64,000 nucleotides of DNA, taken from NCBI GenBank assembly GCA_964619265.1, contig CAZUCE010000021.1, forward strand, positions 4,208 through 68,207, written 5' to 3'. This stretch comes from CAZUCE01 sp964619265. Its GTDB lineage: Bacteria; Planctomycetota; UBA1135; GCA-002686595. The notes beneath the pieces were generated by a model. That model did not search any database and had not been told where the DNA came from. It saw only the letters and a program-made list of their open reading frames with translations. A program made the position numbers and the translations under genes. Positions 34,817 to 43,911 of this stretch are shown here, in pieces; the first letter of the stretch is position 1; every line of letters begins with the position of its first letter.

Positions 34817-36172
34817 ATGTTCGGAAAGCTCCTCATCGCGAACCGCGGCGAAGTCGCCGCCCGTATCGCCCGTGCCGCGCGCGCCCTCGGGGTGCAGACC
34901 GTTGGCGTCGCCTCCGAAGCCGATCGTGGCGCGAGCTGGACCCGCGCCATGGACGAGGTCGTGCACCTCGGACCGGCAGCGGCCCGCCAGAGTTATCTGG
35001 ACAGTGAGAAGCTCGTCCAAGCGGCCCTGCAAACCCATTCCAGCGCGCTCCATCCGGGTTGGGGCTTCCTGGCCGAGGACCCTCGATTTGCGGCCCTGTG
35101 TCGCCAGCATGGCATCACCTTCGTCGGCCCCTCGCCCGAGGTCATCGCGCGAATGGGCGTCAAGTCGCCCGCCAAGCAGGCCATGCGCGAAGCCGGTTTG
35201 GATGTGGTGCCCGGCTCGGATGGGTCCCTAGCATCCCTGGAACAGGCTCGCGAAATCGCGCGTGAGGGCGGCTACCCGGTGCTTTTGAAAGCCGACTTCG
35301 GCGGCGGCGGGCGCGGCATGCGTCGCTGCACGGCCGAGTCCGAACTGGAGGAAGCCTGGCGTTCAGCCCGCGCCGAGGCCGAGTCGGCCTTCGGCTCCGG
35401 TTCGCTCTACCTCGAGAAGTACCTCGATGGCGGCCGGCACATTGAAGTGCAGCTGATCGGCGACAACTTCGGGAATGCCGTGCACCTGTTCGAACGCGAG
35501 TGCTCGATCCAGCGCAAGCACCAGAAGCTCATCGAGGAATCCCCCTCGCCCGCTCTCGACCAGGCCGCTCGCAGTGAACTTGGCGAACGCGCCGCCGCCG
35601 CGGCCCGTGCGATCGGCTACTGCGGGGCTGGCACGATCGAGTTCCTGCGCGACCCCGATTCGGGCCGCATCTACTTCATGGAGATGAACACCCGGCTGCA
35701 GGTTGAGCATCCGGTCACCGAGGAAGTCACCGGCGTCGATATCGCGGCCTGGCAGCTGCGCGTCGCTGCGAACCAGCCGCTCACGCTCCAGCAATCGGAC
35801 ATACCGATGACCGGTCACGCGATCGAGTGCCGCATCAACGCCGAAGACCCGACCCAGGACTTTCAGCCGAGCCCCGGCCGGCTGGACGCATTCGAGTTCC
35901 CGGCCGATCTCGGGCCCGGCCGCGTGCGCATCGAAACGCACCTGGAAGCCGGCGAGTCGGTCAGCCCGCACTACGACTCGCTGATCGCCAAGATCATCTG
36001 CTGGGGCGAGGACCGCAGCGCCGCCATCGAAACGATGAAGCGCACGCTGACCGCAGCGCGCTGCGAGGGCGTTCACACGACCATTCCGCTGCACCTGGCC
36101 GTCCTCGACTCCGAGGAATTCCGATCCGGGAACTACGACACGCGCAGCCTCCCCGGCTGGCCGCGTAGCTGA
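34817..36172 (+). CDS. Acyl-CoA carboxylase, biotin carboxylase subunit
   Basis: ATP-grasp enzyme that carboxylates biotin on a carrier protein, 451 residues, the usual AccC length. It shows the N-terminal [20 protein letters not shown], the glycine-rich ATP loop [13 protein letters not shown], the ligand-rich [17 protein letters not shown] and the signature [17 protein letters not shown]. It contains only the carboxylase part, with no fused biotinyl domain; the carrier is encoded two genes downstream. The ATG at 34817 is the conserved start. Acetyl-, propionyl- or methylcrotonyl-CoA may be the acceptor of the complex. It is the first gene of a three-gene operon (25 bp to the next). Confidence 0.95.
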   Translation: MFGKLLIANRGEVAARIARAARALGVQTVGVASEADRGASWTRAMDEVVHLGPAAARQSYLDSEKLVQAALQTHSSALHPGWGFLAEDPRFAALCRQHGITFVGPSPEVIARMGVKSPAKQAMREAGLDVVPGSDGSLASLEQAREIAREGGYPVLLKADFGGGGRGMRRCTAESELEEAWRSARAEAESAFGSGSLYLEKYLDGGRHIEVQLIGDNFGNAVHLFERECSIQRKHQKLIEESPSPALDQAARSELGERAAAAARAIGYCGAGTIEFLRDPDSGRIYFMEMNTRLQVEHPVTEEVTGVDIAAWQLRVAANQPLTLQQSDIPMTGHAIECRINAEDPTQDFQPSPGRLDAFEFPADLGPGRVRIETHLEAGESVSPHYDSLIAKIICWGEDRSAAIETMKRTLTAARCEGVHTTIPLHLAVLDSEEFRSGNYDTRSLPGWPRS

Positions 36173-36197
36173 CCCCCTCCGCACGCCTCCCCCCCCT

Positions 36198-37925
36198 ATG
36201 GCTCGAGTTCCCCTGAGGCCGATCGGAAATCCGATCACCAAGGCCACCGACGACGCCAGCTTCACCCAGGCAAACGCCGATGCGGTCGAGCGCAACCGCA
36301 AGCTCGACGAACGGCGTTGCACGGTTCGCGCTGGCTGGGGTGAGGACTACGCTGCCCGCGTTCATAAAAAAGGCAAGCTGACCGCCCGCGAACGTCTTGA
36401 GCGGCTCGTCGACGAAGACACCGACGTCTTCGAGGTTGGCACCTTCGTCAACTGGGGCCGCAAATTCGGAAAGTTGACGTCGCCGGCCGCCGGCGTGGTC
36501 ACTGCCTTCGCCGCGATCGAAGGCCGCTGGTGCATGGTGATCGCCAACGACAACACCGTTGCTTCAGGATCCTGGTGGCCCAAGACGCCCGAGAAGATCG
36601 AGCGCGCGCAGGAGATGGCGCGGCGGCTGCGTCTGCCGGTGGTCTACCTGGTCGATTGCTCGGGGCTCTACCTGCCCGAACAATCCAATTCGTTCCCTGG
36701 CCTCACCGGCGCGGGGCACATCTTCAAGAAAAACTCCGAACTGGCCGAAGCCGGAGTGGCCCAGATCGCCGGCGTGTTCGGCGACTGCATCGCGGGCGGC
36801 GGCTACATGCCGATCATTTCCGACCGCGTTGTGATGACCGAGCAGGCCTACATGGTCATCGCGGGTGCAGCTTTGATCAAAGGTGCGAAGAGCCAGAAGC
36901 TCTCGAGCCTCTCGATCGGAGGTCCGGAGATTCACGTGCATCAGTCGGGCTGCGCCGACGTTCGCGTGCCGGATGACGAGGCTGCCATCGCCGTGATTCG
37001 AGCGGAGGTCGCCAAATTGCCCAGTACGGCGCTCGACTTCTACCGCCACGGCGAGGGCGCCGCAGAACCCAACTTCCCGCCCACCGAGCTGACCGGCCTA
37101 TTCCCCGCCGACCATCGGCGCAGTTACGCGATCGAGGAAATCCTGGCTCGCCTGGTCGATTCGAGCTTGTTCTGGGAGTGCCTGCCGGATCGCGGCGAAG
37201 AGATGATCGTGGGCGTCGGGCGCGTGAGCGGGCTGTACGTCGGATTTGTCGCCAACCGCCAGGGACTCATCGACGACGCCTCGAATCGTGGCGGCAAGAA
37301 ACCCGCCGGCATTCTCTATCGCGAGGGCATCGCCAAGGTTTCGGCCTTCAGCCGCGCCTGCAACGAAGACGGCATTCCGATCGTCTGGCTCCAGGACATC
37401 TCAGGCTTTGATATCGGAGTCGAGGCCGAGCGCCAGGGCCTGCTCGGCTACGGCTCGAGTCTGATCTACACCAACAGCACCAATACGGTCCCGATGTTTA
37501 CGGTGCTCCTGCGCAAGGCCAGCGGCGCAGGCTATTACGCGATGGCGGGCCTGCCCTACGAGCCGGTGGTCCAACTTTCGACGACTCTGACACGCCAGTC
37601 CGTCATGGAAGGCCGCACCCTCGCGATCGCCGCTTTCAACACCAAGCTCGACGACGACTTCGAGATCCTCTCTGAGGATCCGGAGGAACGCGCCGCGATC
37701 GAGAAGGGCATGCGCGAGACCGAAACGCGGATTGAGGCCGACATGGATCCCTACAAGTCGGCCAGCCAGATGGACACCGACGAGATCATCCGGTTCAGCG
37801 AGCTGCGATCGTGGCTCGAGCTGTTCGCCGAGGCCTCCTGGCAAGGCACCGGCTATCGCCGCACGAAGAACCCGCGCATCTGGTCCTTGCACGACCTTGA
37901 TGCGCTCACCCAGGAGCGCGGATGA
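36198..37925 (+). CDS. Acyl-CoA carboxylase, carboxyltransferase subunit (MccB/PccB-like)
   Basis: Transfers the carboxyl group from carboxybiotin to an acyl-CoA, 575 residues. Both crotonase-like halves are present: an N-terminal half with [23 protein letters not shown] and [16 protein letters not shown], and a C-terminal half with [18 protein letters not shown] and [18 protein letters not shown]. The length and the fused halves match methylcrotonyl- or propionyl-CoA carboxylase beta, or glutaconyl-CoA decarboxylase alpha, and not the split AccA/AccD. The stop overlaps the carrier gene's start (ATGA). The acyl substrate is undetermined. Confidence 0.93.
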   Translation: MARVPLRPIGNPITKATDDASFTQANADAVERNRKLDERRCTVRAGWGEDYAARVHKKGKLTARERLERLVDEDTDVFEVGTFVNWGRKFGKLTSPAAGVVTAFAAIEGRWCMVIANDNTVASGSWWPKTPEKIERAQEMARRLRLPVVYLVDCSGLYLPEQSNSFPGLTGAGHIFKKNSELAEAGVAQIAGVFGDCIAGGGYMPIISDRVVMTEQAYMVIAGAALIKGAKSQKLSSLSIGGPEIHVHQSGCADVRVPDDEAAIAVIRAEVAKLPSTALDFYRHGEGAAEPNFPPTELTGLFPADHRRSYAIEEILARLVDSSLFWECLPDRGEEMIVGVGRVSGLYVGFVANRQGLIDDASNRGGKKPAGILYREGIAKVSAFSRACNEDGIPIVWLQDISGFDIGVEAERQGLLGYGSSLIYTNSTNTVPMFTVLLRKASGAGYYAMAGLPYEPVVQLSTTLTRQSVMEGRTLAIAAFNTKLDDDFEILSEDPEERAAIEKGMRETETRIEADMDPYKSASQMDTDEIIRFSELRSWLELFAEASWQGTGYRRTKNPRIWSLHDLDALTQERG

Positions 37926-38503
37926 ACGCTGCGACCTCGAGCCTTGAGCTGATCCTCGAGCCGGAGGGCGACGAGCTCCTCCTGCTCTCGCCCGGCGTGG
38001 GTTGGTTCACCCGCCCGCTGCCCAAAGACCAGCTGATTTCGCCTGGCGCCGACCTTGGCACGCTGCGAACCCTGTCGCACAGCGCGCGCCTGATCGCGCC
38101 GAGCACGGCGTTCGGTCGCGTGGCCAACCCGCCGCCCGCCCTGATCCAAGCTCCCGTCGACTATCGCTCGGTGCTCTACCGTCTCACGACGTTGGACGGT
38201 GACCTGGGCGCCGTCACCACCCAAGCCGCGGATAGCGCGGCTGGCGGAATGACCGTCAACGCCGCCTACGCCGGACGGTTTTGGCATCGCCCGGCCCCCA
38301 GCGAGCCCGCTTTGGTGTCCGCCGGGGACACGATCGAGGAGGGCGCTGCCCTGGGGCTGATCGAAGTCATGAAGACCTTCAGCGCGGTCCCCTACCGGGC
38401 CACCGGGGGTCTGCCGACGCGCGCCAAAGTCGTGCGGATTTTGGTCGACGATGGAGCCGAGGTCGAGTCGGGAACACCGCTGGTCGAGATCGAGCCCGCG
38501 TGA
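37922..38503 (+). CDS. Biotin carrier protein of the acyl-CoA carboxylase
   Basis: 193 residues. The C-terminal biotinyl/lipoyl domain (about 118-193) has the biotin-accepting K151 in the motif LIEVMKTF, with the usual flanking half-motifs ([14 protein letters not shown] and [23 protein letters not shown]). The N-terminal 110 residues are strand-rich and not recognised; they probably dock the carboxylase or transferase subunits. It is co-translated with the carboxyltransferase. The set of biotin carboxylase, carboxyltransferase and carrier makes a complete enzyme. The gene ends 34 bp from the convergent SDR gene. Confidence 0.92.
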   Translation: MNAATSSLELILEPEGDELLLLSPGVGWFTRPLPKDQLISPGADLGTLRTLSHSARLIAPSTAFGRVANPPPALIQAPVDYRSVLYRLTTLDGDLGAVTTQAADSAAGGMTVNAAYAGRFWHRPAPSEPALVSAGDTIEEGAALGLIEVMKTFSAVPYRATGGLPTRAKVVRILVDDGAEVESGTPLVEIEPA

Positions 38504-38537
38504 ACGCAAACGCCGTCGCGCTCGCGCCTAGCCCGAT

Positions 38538-39938
38538 CTACAGCCGCCCGAGCAAGCGCCGCAGCGCGTACTCAAGATCGGTGTCGCGCCAGGGGAAACC
38601 GGTTGCCTCCAACTTAGTTGGTAGGACCCGCTGGCTGGCGAGCAGCAGTCCGTCGGCCATTTCGCCGAACGCCAGCTTCAGCGCTGGGGCCGGGGCGGGA
38701 ACGATCGCGGGGCGTTTCAAAACGCGCCCCAAGGTCTTGGAAAACTCCCGACTCGTCACCGGCTCGGGCGCCGTCGCATTGACCGCTCCGGCCAACTCGA
38801 CCTGAGAGATCGAGTAGAGAATCGAGGCGATCGCGTCGTCCAGGGTGATCCAACTCCACCACTGCTTGCCGGACCCAACCGGGCCGCCTCCGCCCATTCG
38901 AAAAGCCGGTAGCATCTTGGCCAGCGCGCCCGCGCGCGGATCGAGCACCATGCCGTAACGCAGGAAGACCGTCCGCACGCTGCTCTGCCGGAGCGCTCGC
39001 GAGGATTCTTCCCAATCGCTCGTCACTTCGGCCAGGAAACCCTGTCCGCGCGCGGCGCGTTCGGCGAGCTTCTCGTCACCGCGGTCCCCGTAGAAACCGC
39101 TCGCGGAAGCTTGGATGTAGACCCGCGGACGCTGGTTGAGTCGAGCGAGTGCTTCGCACAGCAGACGTGTCCCTTCGACCCGGCTGGAACGGATGGCTTC
39201 TTTCTTGGCGGCATTCCAACGGCCGGAAGCCACCGACTCGCCGGCCAGGTGAACCACCGCGTCGAATCCCTCGAGCTTGGCGGGATCAAGCTCACCCTTG
39301 GAGACGCTCCAGCGAATCTCGCTCGCGTTGCGATTCACCGGGCGCCGCACCAGCGTGGTCACCTCATGCCCGGCCGTTCGCAACAGCGCGCACAAGGCCG
39401 AGCCGATCATCCCGCTTGCTCCGGAGACAAGCACCTTGAGGCGCCCCATCTGTTGAGCGTCGAGTCCCGGCTGGCAGATTTTGTGCAGCTCGAGATCGCA
39501 GGCCAGCGTGGTGTGACGCCAGGCGAACGTCTGGGTCAACTTATTGCGAACGACTCCGCCCCCGAACAGGCGCCCCATAGCCCCCGCCGGCAGGCGGTAG
39601 CGGATGCGGTCGTACATCGTCGAGCTATCGCGACCCTCCGGCTCGAACAGGTGCTCGTGGATCCAAGATTTGAACGGCCCCTGAACTTGCGTGTCGGTGA
39701 ACCGCTCCCCATAGGCCCAGTCGCTGTGCTCCGCCACCCACCGAATCCGCTTGCCCAGGGCTCGCATCTCGATCGTGGCTCGGTCGCCGTCGCGAATCCC
39801 GCCCGTGCGCTCGATCAGGCGGACAGGGTCAAACGGCGGACAAAGCCGCTCGAAAGCTCCGGGTCGATCGTGCCAGAGGAAAAGATCCTCGGCCGAAACC
39901 GGCATCGGGGTGCGCAATTCGAACGTTTGGTCGGCCAT
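38538..39938 (-). CDS. SRPBCC (START-like) domain fused to TIGR01777 SDR epimerase
   Basis: 466 residues. The N-terminal 145 residues are an SRPBCC lipid/ligand-binding fold (FELRTPMPVSAEDLFLWHDRPGAFERL, WVAEHSDWAYGERFTDTQVQGPFK). Residues about 166-466 are an extended short-chain dehydrogenase of the TIGR01777/YfcH family, with the NAD(P)-binding loop VLVSGASGMIGSALCALL, VVHLAGESVASGRWNAAKK and IQASASGFYGDRGDE. The substrate is unknown. The start at 39938 begins directly with the SRPBCC fold. It lies alone between convergent and divergent neighbours. Confidence 0.9.
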   Translation of the reverse strand: MADQTFELRTPMPVSAEDLFLWHDRPGAFERLCPPFDPVRLIERTGGIRDGDRATIEMRALGKRIRWVAEHSDWAYGERFTDTQVQGPFKSWIHEHLFEPEGRDSSTMYDRIRYRLPAGAMGRLFGGGVVRNKLTQTFAWRHTTLACDLELHKICQPGLDAQQMGRLKVLVSGASGMIGSALCALLRTAGHEVTTLVRRPVNRNASEIRWSVSKGELDPAKLEGFDAVVHLAGESVASGRWNAAKKEAIRSSRVEGTRLLCEALARLNQRPRVYIQASASGFYGDRGDEKLAERAARGQGFLAEVTSDWEESSRALRQSSVRTVFLRYGMVLDPRAGALAKMLPAFRMGGGGPVGSGKQWWSWITLDDAIASILYSISQVELAGAVNATAPEPVTSREFSKTLGRVLKRPAIVPAPAPALKLAFGEMADGLLLASQRVLPTKLEATGFPWRDTDLEYALRRLLGRL

Positions 39939-40075
39939 GATCGCGCGAGGTCTGCGCAACGTGCAGCATAGGGTTCTGCCTGGGTCCCACGAAGCGCCCA
40001 AGGGGGCCAGCCTAGCCTTCCTGTCCCACCTACGGCCCACCCAAAAGCCCAAGCCACCCCGCCCTGGATGCTCCT

Positions 40076-41383
40076 TTGAACGATTTTCTGGCGAGGACGA
40101 ATCCGAAGGAGGACCGAACGGCGCGCGCGGTTGGATCGCGAGCTGAGCCCGTCGCGGACACCGGACTGATGTCTCGCACGGCTCCGGCCGATTTTCGAGT
40201 CGATGAGCTGGGAGGCGTTCGAGCCAGCGGCGAGGGGGAGCACGTGCTGATGCTCGTTGAAAAGCGTGAGCTGGACACCCCCGGGGCGATCGCCCGCCTG
40301 GCCCGGGAATTCGGGGTCGATCGCCGGGAATTCGGGCGGGCCGGGCTCAAAGATGCCCGGGCCGAGACAACCCAGTGGCTTTCCGTTCGCGGGGTGGACC
40401 CGGATCGAGCCCGGGGCCTTGAATTGGATCGAGTCCGCGTTTTGCTGGCCGAGCCCCACGGGGCCAAGCTGCGGCCCGGCGCCCTGCGCGGCAACCGCTT
40501 CCGACTCCGCCTGCGACCTGCTCCCGGCTTTCACCTCATCCAAGAGGCCGGCCCCCGCGCGACCCGGGCCTTCGAACAACTGGTCGCGACCGGCCTGCTG
40601 AATCGATTCGGGGCCCAGCGCCTTGGCCCTCGCGACCGAACCGCTCTGGCCGGACTCGCGATCCTCCAAGGGAATGCAAAGATCGCCTTGGAGCGATTGC
40701 TCGGCTCGCCGCTCGACACCGACAACGATCGAGTCCGGGCCGCGCGGGAAGCCGCCCAGGGCCGCGGCGCAGCCACTGCCGAGGGCGGCGCGGCATCCCT
40801 CGATTTGTGGCCCTCCTCCCACGGCGCTGAACGCCGCCTCGCCGCTCGCCTCTCCAAGGGCGAACGACCCGATCGCGTCTTGCGGGCCCTTCCGCGTGAA
40901 CGGGCCAAGCTGCACGTTCACGCGGCCCAGTCCCTTCTGTTCGAGAAGCTCGTCGATCGACGAGCTGGTTCACCGGCCCGCCTGAAAGTTGGCGATGTGG
41001 TCCGGAGAGTCCAGGGGCGCGGAACCTACCGCGTGGAGAGCCTCGACCAGGAGGCCGGGTCGTCTGAGCGCTTCGAGATCGTCCCGATGCTACCGCTGTT
41101 CGGCCGCAAGCTGTTCCCCGCAGCGGACGAAGCACGGCGCCAAGAACTAGACGTTCTGCGCAGTTTTGGACTCGCCGAAGACACGTTCGCAGAGCGCAAG
41201 GAACGCGGGGATCGCCGCGCCTTGAGGGTCGCGGTCGGAATGCCTATGGCGCCACGCGAGCTGATCGACCACGGCGGTCAGCTGCTCGAATTGCGCTTCG
41301 ACTTGCCTGCGGGTAGCTACGCCACCACTTTGCTCGAACAATGGGGGCAGCTTGCGGGCCGCCTGACCGAGCCGGCTCGCTAG
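40076..41383 (+). CDS. truD: tRNA pseudouridine(13) synthase TruD
   Basis: Isomerises U13 of certain tRNAs to pseudouridine, 435 residues. The catalytic D93 lies in the family motif GRAGLKDARAETTQWLSV. Other conserved parts are the early GEGEHVLMLVEKREL, the strand NRFRLRLRP, and the C-terminal GSYATTLLEQWGQL. The TTG start at 40076 keeps the conserved leader that precedes MSRTAPADFRVDEL; the ATG at residue 32 would remove part of it. Stop codons of truD and the convergent CoA-binding gene overlap in one CTAG. Confidence 0.92.
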   Translation: MNDFLARTNPKEDRTARAVGSRAEPVADTGLMSRTAPADFRVDELGGVRASGEGEHVLMLVEKRELDTPGAIARLAREFGVDRREFGRAGLKDARAETTQWLSVRGVDPDRARGLELDRVRVLLAEPHGAKLRPGALRGNRFRLRLRPAPGFHLIQEAGPRATRAFEQLVATGLLNRFGAQRLGPRDRTALAGLAILQGNAKIALERLLGSPLDTDNDRVRAAREAAQGRGAATAEGGAASLDLWPSSHGAERRLAARLSKGERPDRVLRALPRERAKLHVHAAQSLLFEKLVDRRAGSPARLKVGDVVRRVQGRGTYRVESLDQEAGSSERFEIVPMLPLFGRKLFPAADEARRQELDVLRSFGLAEDTFAERKERGDRRALRVAVGMPMAPRELIDHGGQLLELRFDLPAGSYATTLLEQWGQLAGRLTEPAR

Positions 41384-41778
41384 CAGCCCAGCTCGACCAA
41401 CAGACACGGCCCGCCGTAGATCGGCTCGAGCCCCAAAGCTTCGGCGCGTTCGATGGCCCGCGAGGACTGCGCGCCAGGCTGCATCCAAACTCGCTCGATG
41501 CCGGCGCTCGGACAGGCTTCGATCAGGGATTCGCTCACGGCGGGAGGAGTCACCAGGGAGAGCGAGCGAACCGAGTCCGGGAGTTCGTGCAAACTCTGGA
41601 AGCAGGCCACCCGTTCCACGGACTCACCGGTGCGATTCAGGCCGAAAACAGGCCGGTCGTGGGTCAAATAGCAGCGCAATACGCGGTTTCCGAACTTCGA
41701 GCGTTTGCTCGAAGCTCCGGCAACCACGAAGTCGGGGGCCGCGAGGAACGCACGGACCCGAGCTCGGAAGTCGGTCAC
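41380..41778 (-). CDS. CoA-binding domain protein (YccU-like)
   Basis: 132-residue stand-alone Rossmann-like CoA_binding_2 domain. The first loop FVVAGASSKRSKFGNRVLRCY and later SLSLVTPPAVSESLIEACPSAGIERVWMQPGAQS and GPCLLVELGC match the family. It is cytoplasmic and related to the N-terminal part of succinyl-CoA synthetase alpha, but lacks a catalytic domain. Physiological role unknown. It overlaps the truD end by 4 bp in convergent orientation. The 254 bp between its start and nth hold no supported gene. Confidence 0.87.
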   Translation of the reverse strand: MTDFRARVRAFLAAPDFVVAGASSKRSKFGNRVLRCYLTHDRPVFGLNRTGESVERVACFQSLHELPDSVRSLSLVTPPAVSESLIEACPSAGIERVWMQPGAQSSRAIERAEALGLEPIYGGPCLLVELGC

Positions 41779-42032
41779 GGGAAGACCTGGTTGGGAGTGA
41801 CAGGAAGAAGGGAAGGCGAAGTCTACATCCCGGACCTTCTTGGTCTCGCCCCCCAGCGCTTCGATATTCTATTTGCCATGCTGTTTTCCAGACTCCAAGA
41901 CTCGCCTCCGCTCCGAGGTCGCGATTCAGAACGAGCCTCCCAAACGTCGCCGGCGCGCGGGACCGGAGGATTCTTCGAGAGCGAAGTCATCTCGATCCCC
42001 GCCCCCTCGATCCCCGCCCCGGAGTCCGGGGC

Positions 42033-42758
42033 GTGAAGCGCGAAGACAAGGCACGCCGTATTCAAGCGCTCCTCGAGGACCTGTACCCCGAGGTCCCGGT
42101 CCCGCTCGATCACTCGGATTCCTACACCCTGTTGATCGCGGTGCTGCTCTCCGCCCAGTGCACCGACAAGAAGGTCAACCAAATCACGCCGAGCTTGTTT
42201 GCGCGGGCCTCGGAACCTGCGGAGATGGTCAAGCTCACACCCGAGGAGATCCGTGAGATCATTCGGCCTTGCGGGCTCTCGCCTCAAAAGTCCAAGGCCA
42301 TTCACCGCCTGTCCGAGATGCTGCTTGAGGAGCACAAGGGCCAGGTACCCAACGACTTCGAAGCTCTCGAACGTCTGCCCGGCGTCGGTCATAAGACAGC
42401 CAGCGTCGTCATGGCCCAAGCCTTCGGTGTACCGGCCTTTCCGGTCGATACGCACATCCATCGATTGGCGGCTCGCTGGGGCCTGTCCCGCGGCACGACC
42501 GTCGAGCGGACCGAGATCGACCTAAAAGCAGCGTTCCCCCGCGAGTCTTGGAACCGCCTCCACCTGCAGATCATTTTCTTCGGTCGTGAGCACTGCCCGG
42601 CCCAGCGTCATGAACTAGCGGAATGCCCGATCTGTTCGTTCGCCGCGACCAAGAAACGCATGGCCGAAGAACGCGCCAAGTTCGCGCCTACGAAGCGTCC
42701 GGCCAAGCGCCCCGCAAAGGGCACTTCGAAAGTCAGACTCGGGCGGGCTCGAGGCTAG
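42033..42758 (+). CDS. nth: Endonuclease III-type DNA glycosylase/AP lyase
   Basis: Base-excision repair enzyme that removes oxidised pyrimidines, 241 residues, GTG start. It shows the helix-hairpin-helix with catalytic lysine LPGVGHKTASVVMAQAFG and the catalytic aspartate in FPVDTHIHRLA. The C-terminal cluster loop is unusual: cysteines are spaced C-x9-C-x2-C (HCPAQRHELAECPIC) and no fourth cysteine follows, whereas the E. coli enzyme has C-x6-C-x2-C-x5-C. A Lys/Arg/Pro-rich tail (about 215-241) extends beyond the fold. Its last 26 bp overlap the convergent glycosyltransferase gene. Confidence 0.92.
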   Translation: MKREDKARRIQALLEDLYPEVPVPLDHSDSYTLLIAVLLSAQCTDKKVNQITPSLFARASEPAEMVKLTPEEIREIIRPCGLSPQKSKAIHRLSEMLLEEHKGQVPNDFEALERLPGVGHKTASVVMAQAFGVPAFPVDTHIHRLAARWGLSRGTTVERTEIDLKAAFPRESWNRLHLQIIFFGREHCPAQRHELAECPICSFAATKKRMAEERAKFAPTKRPAKRPAKGTSKVRLGRARG

Positions 42759-43911
42759 GCTTGGTGTCAAAGCCGAAGAGCTTCTCGAATTGAGCCTGCC
42801 TGCGCTCGGCCACGCGGTCCCAAGTAAAACGTGCGCTCTGTTCGCGCGCGGCTTCCCCCAAGCGTGCACGCAATTCCGAGTCCTCGGCCAGTTGGCGCAT
42901 CGCCGTGACCCATCCAATTTCGTCGTAAGGGTCCCGCACACAACCGTGGACGCCGTCCTCCACGACGCCGCCGGCCGCCGCGGTGCTGACCAAGCACGGC
43001 AAGCCAGCCGCGAGCGCGAGGTAGGTCACCAGCGGGCTGCCCTCCTCAAAACTAGCGAGCACAAAGACGTCCGCGTCCCGGTAGAGGTCGGCAAGCTGGG
43101 CCCGGTAGGGAAGATGCTCCACGTCGGGCCGCGCCAGCTCGGTCGCATAGGCGTCCGCCAGGCTGCGTTCGATGGGACCGACGATCCGCAACCGTCCGCG
43201 CACGCCGGCTGCGGCCCAGTAGGACAAGAGTTGTCCGAGCCCCTTGCGAACCGTTCCGTTGGCTACGAACAAGAACACGGGTTCCTTCTTGTCACCGCGG
43301 GGATCTGGCGCGACGTGGAACTGCTTTGGATCCCAGCCGTAGCTGGTGTCGAGCAGTTTGCTCGCGGGGACACCGGCTCCGATCAGAGAATTCCGCACGT
43401 ACGGACTGGGACTGAATGCGTAGTCGGCTAACTCGAGCTTCTCAGATTCCTCGTCCGCGTCGGCCACGGTGATTCGATGACCGGCCGGAAGGCCTAGTCG
43501 GCGGTAGGCCTCATCGAGCACGCGCATGGAATTGCGACGGTGGGAGTTCACCCGCTCGTACACGATCGTGTTCCCGCGAGCGTGGATCTCACGAAAGATC
43601 TCCATGGAACAAGCCGGCCACAGGTAAGCGATGTCACCCTCCTGAATCTGGCTGAGCAGCTTGCGCTCGAGCATCGCCCGCAGACCCGTTTCGGGGAGTC
43701 CAATGCGGTACCAGGCGCGAGCCAAGTTGTGCGGCAGCGGCGTGCGGTGATACGGGCGGTGCACCTCCGGCGCAACGGCCGGGGACCAATACAGGGTCTC
43801 GAACGGTGCGTCCTGAAACCGGTCGCACAGCGAGAGGATGCAGGCCGGGATCGCGCTGTTCGAACAAAAGATCGGGAACAGCGTCTGGAGCGTCGGGCGG
43901 CGTTGGCTCAT
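42733..43911 (-). CDS. Glycosyltransferase family 4-like (group 1)
   Basis: 392-residue GT-B fold transferase. The C-terminal half has FLFVANGTVRKGLGQLLSYW, the nucleotide-sugar region DVFVLASFEEGSPLVTYLALAAGLPCLV with the EX7E-type glutamates, and the end helix typical of GT4. No membrane segment is seen, so it works at the cytoplasmic face. Its ATG overlaps the stop of the upstream membrane transferase gene (ATGA), so it is the last gene of a coupled surface-glycan operon. The acceptor and donor are unknown. Confidence 0.9.
   Translation of the reverse strand: MSQRRPTLQTLFPIFCSNSAIPACILSLCDRFQDAPFETLYWSPAVAPEVHRPYHRTPLPHNLARAWYRIGLPETGLRAMLERKLLSQIQEGDIAYLWPACSMEIFREIHARGNTIVYERVNSHRRNSMRVLDEAYRRLGLPAGHRITVADADEESEKLELADYAFSPSPYVRNSLIGAGVPASKLLDTSYGWDPKQFHVAPDPRGDKKEPVFLFVANGTVRKGLGQLLSYWAAAGVRGRLRIVGPIERSLADAYATELARPDVEHLPYRAQLADLYRDADVFVLASFEEGSPLVTYLALAAGLPCLVSTAAAGGVVEDGVHGCVRDPYDEIGWVTAMRQLAEDSELRARLGEAAREQSARFTWDRVAERRQAQFEKLFGFDTKPSLEPARV

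Noticed and set aside
41878..42036. Short plus-strand open frame of 52 codons overlapping the nth start (GTGA)
   Set aside because: Overlap and an AT-rich upstream stretch are suggestive, but the product is Ser/Pro-rich with an internal ISIPAPSIPAP duplication, has no family look, and lacks a ribosome binding site.
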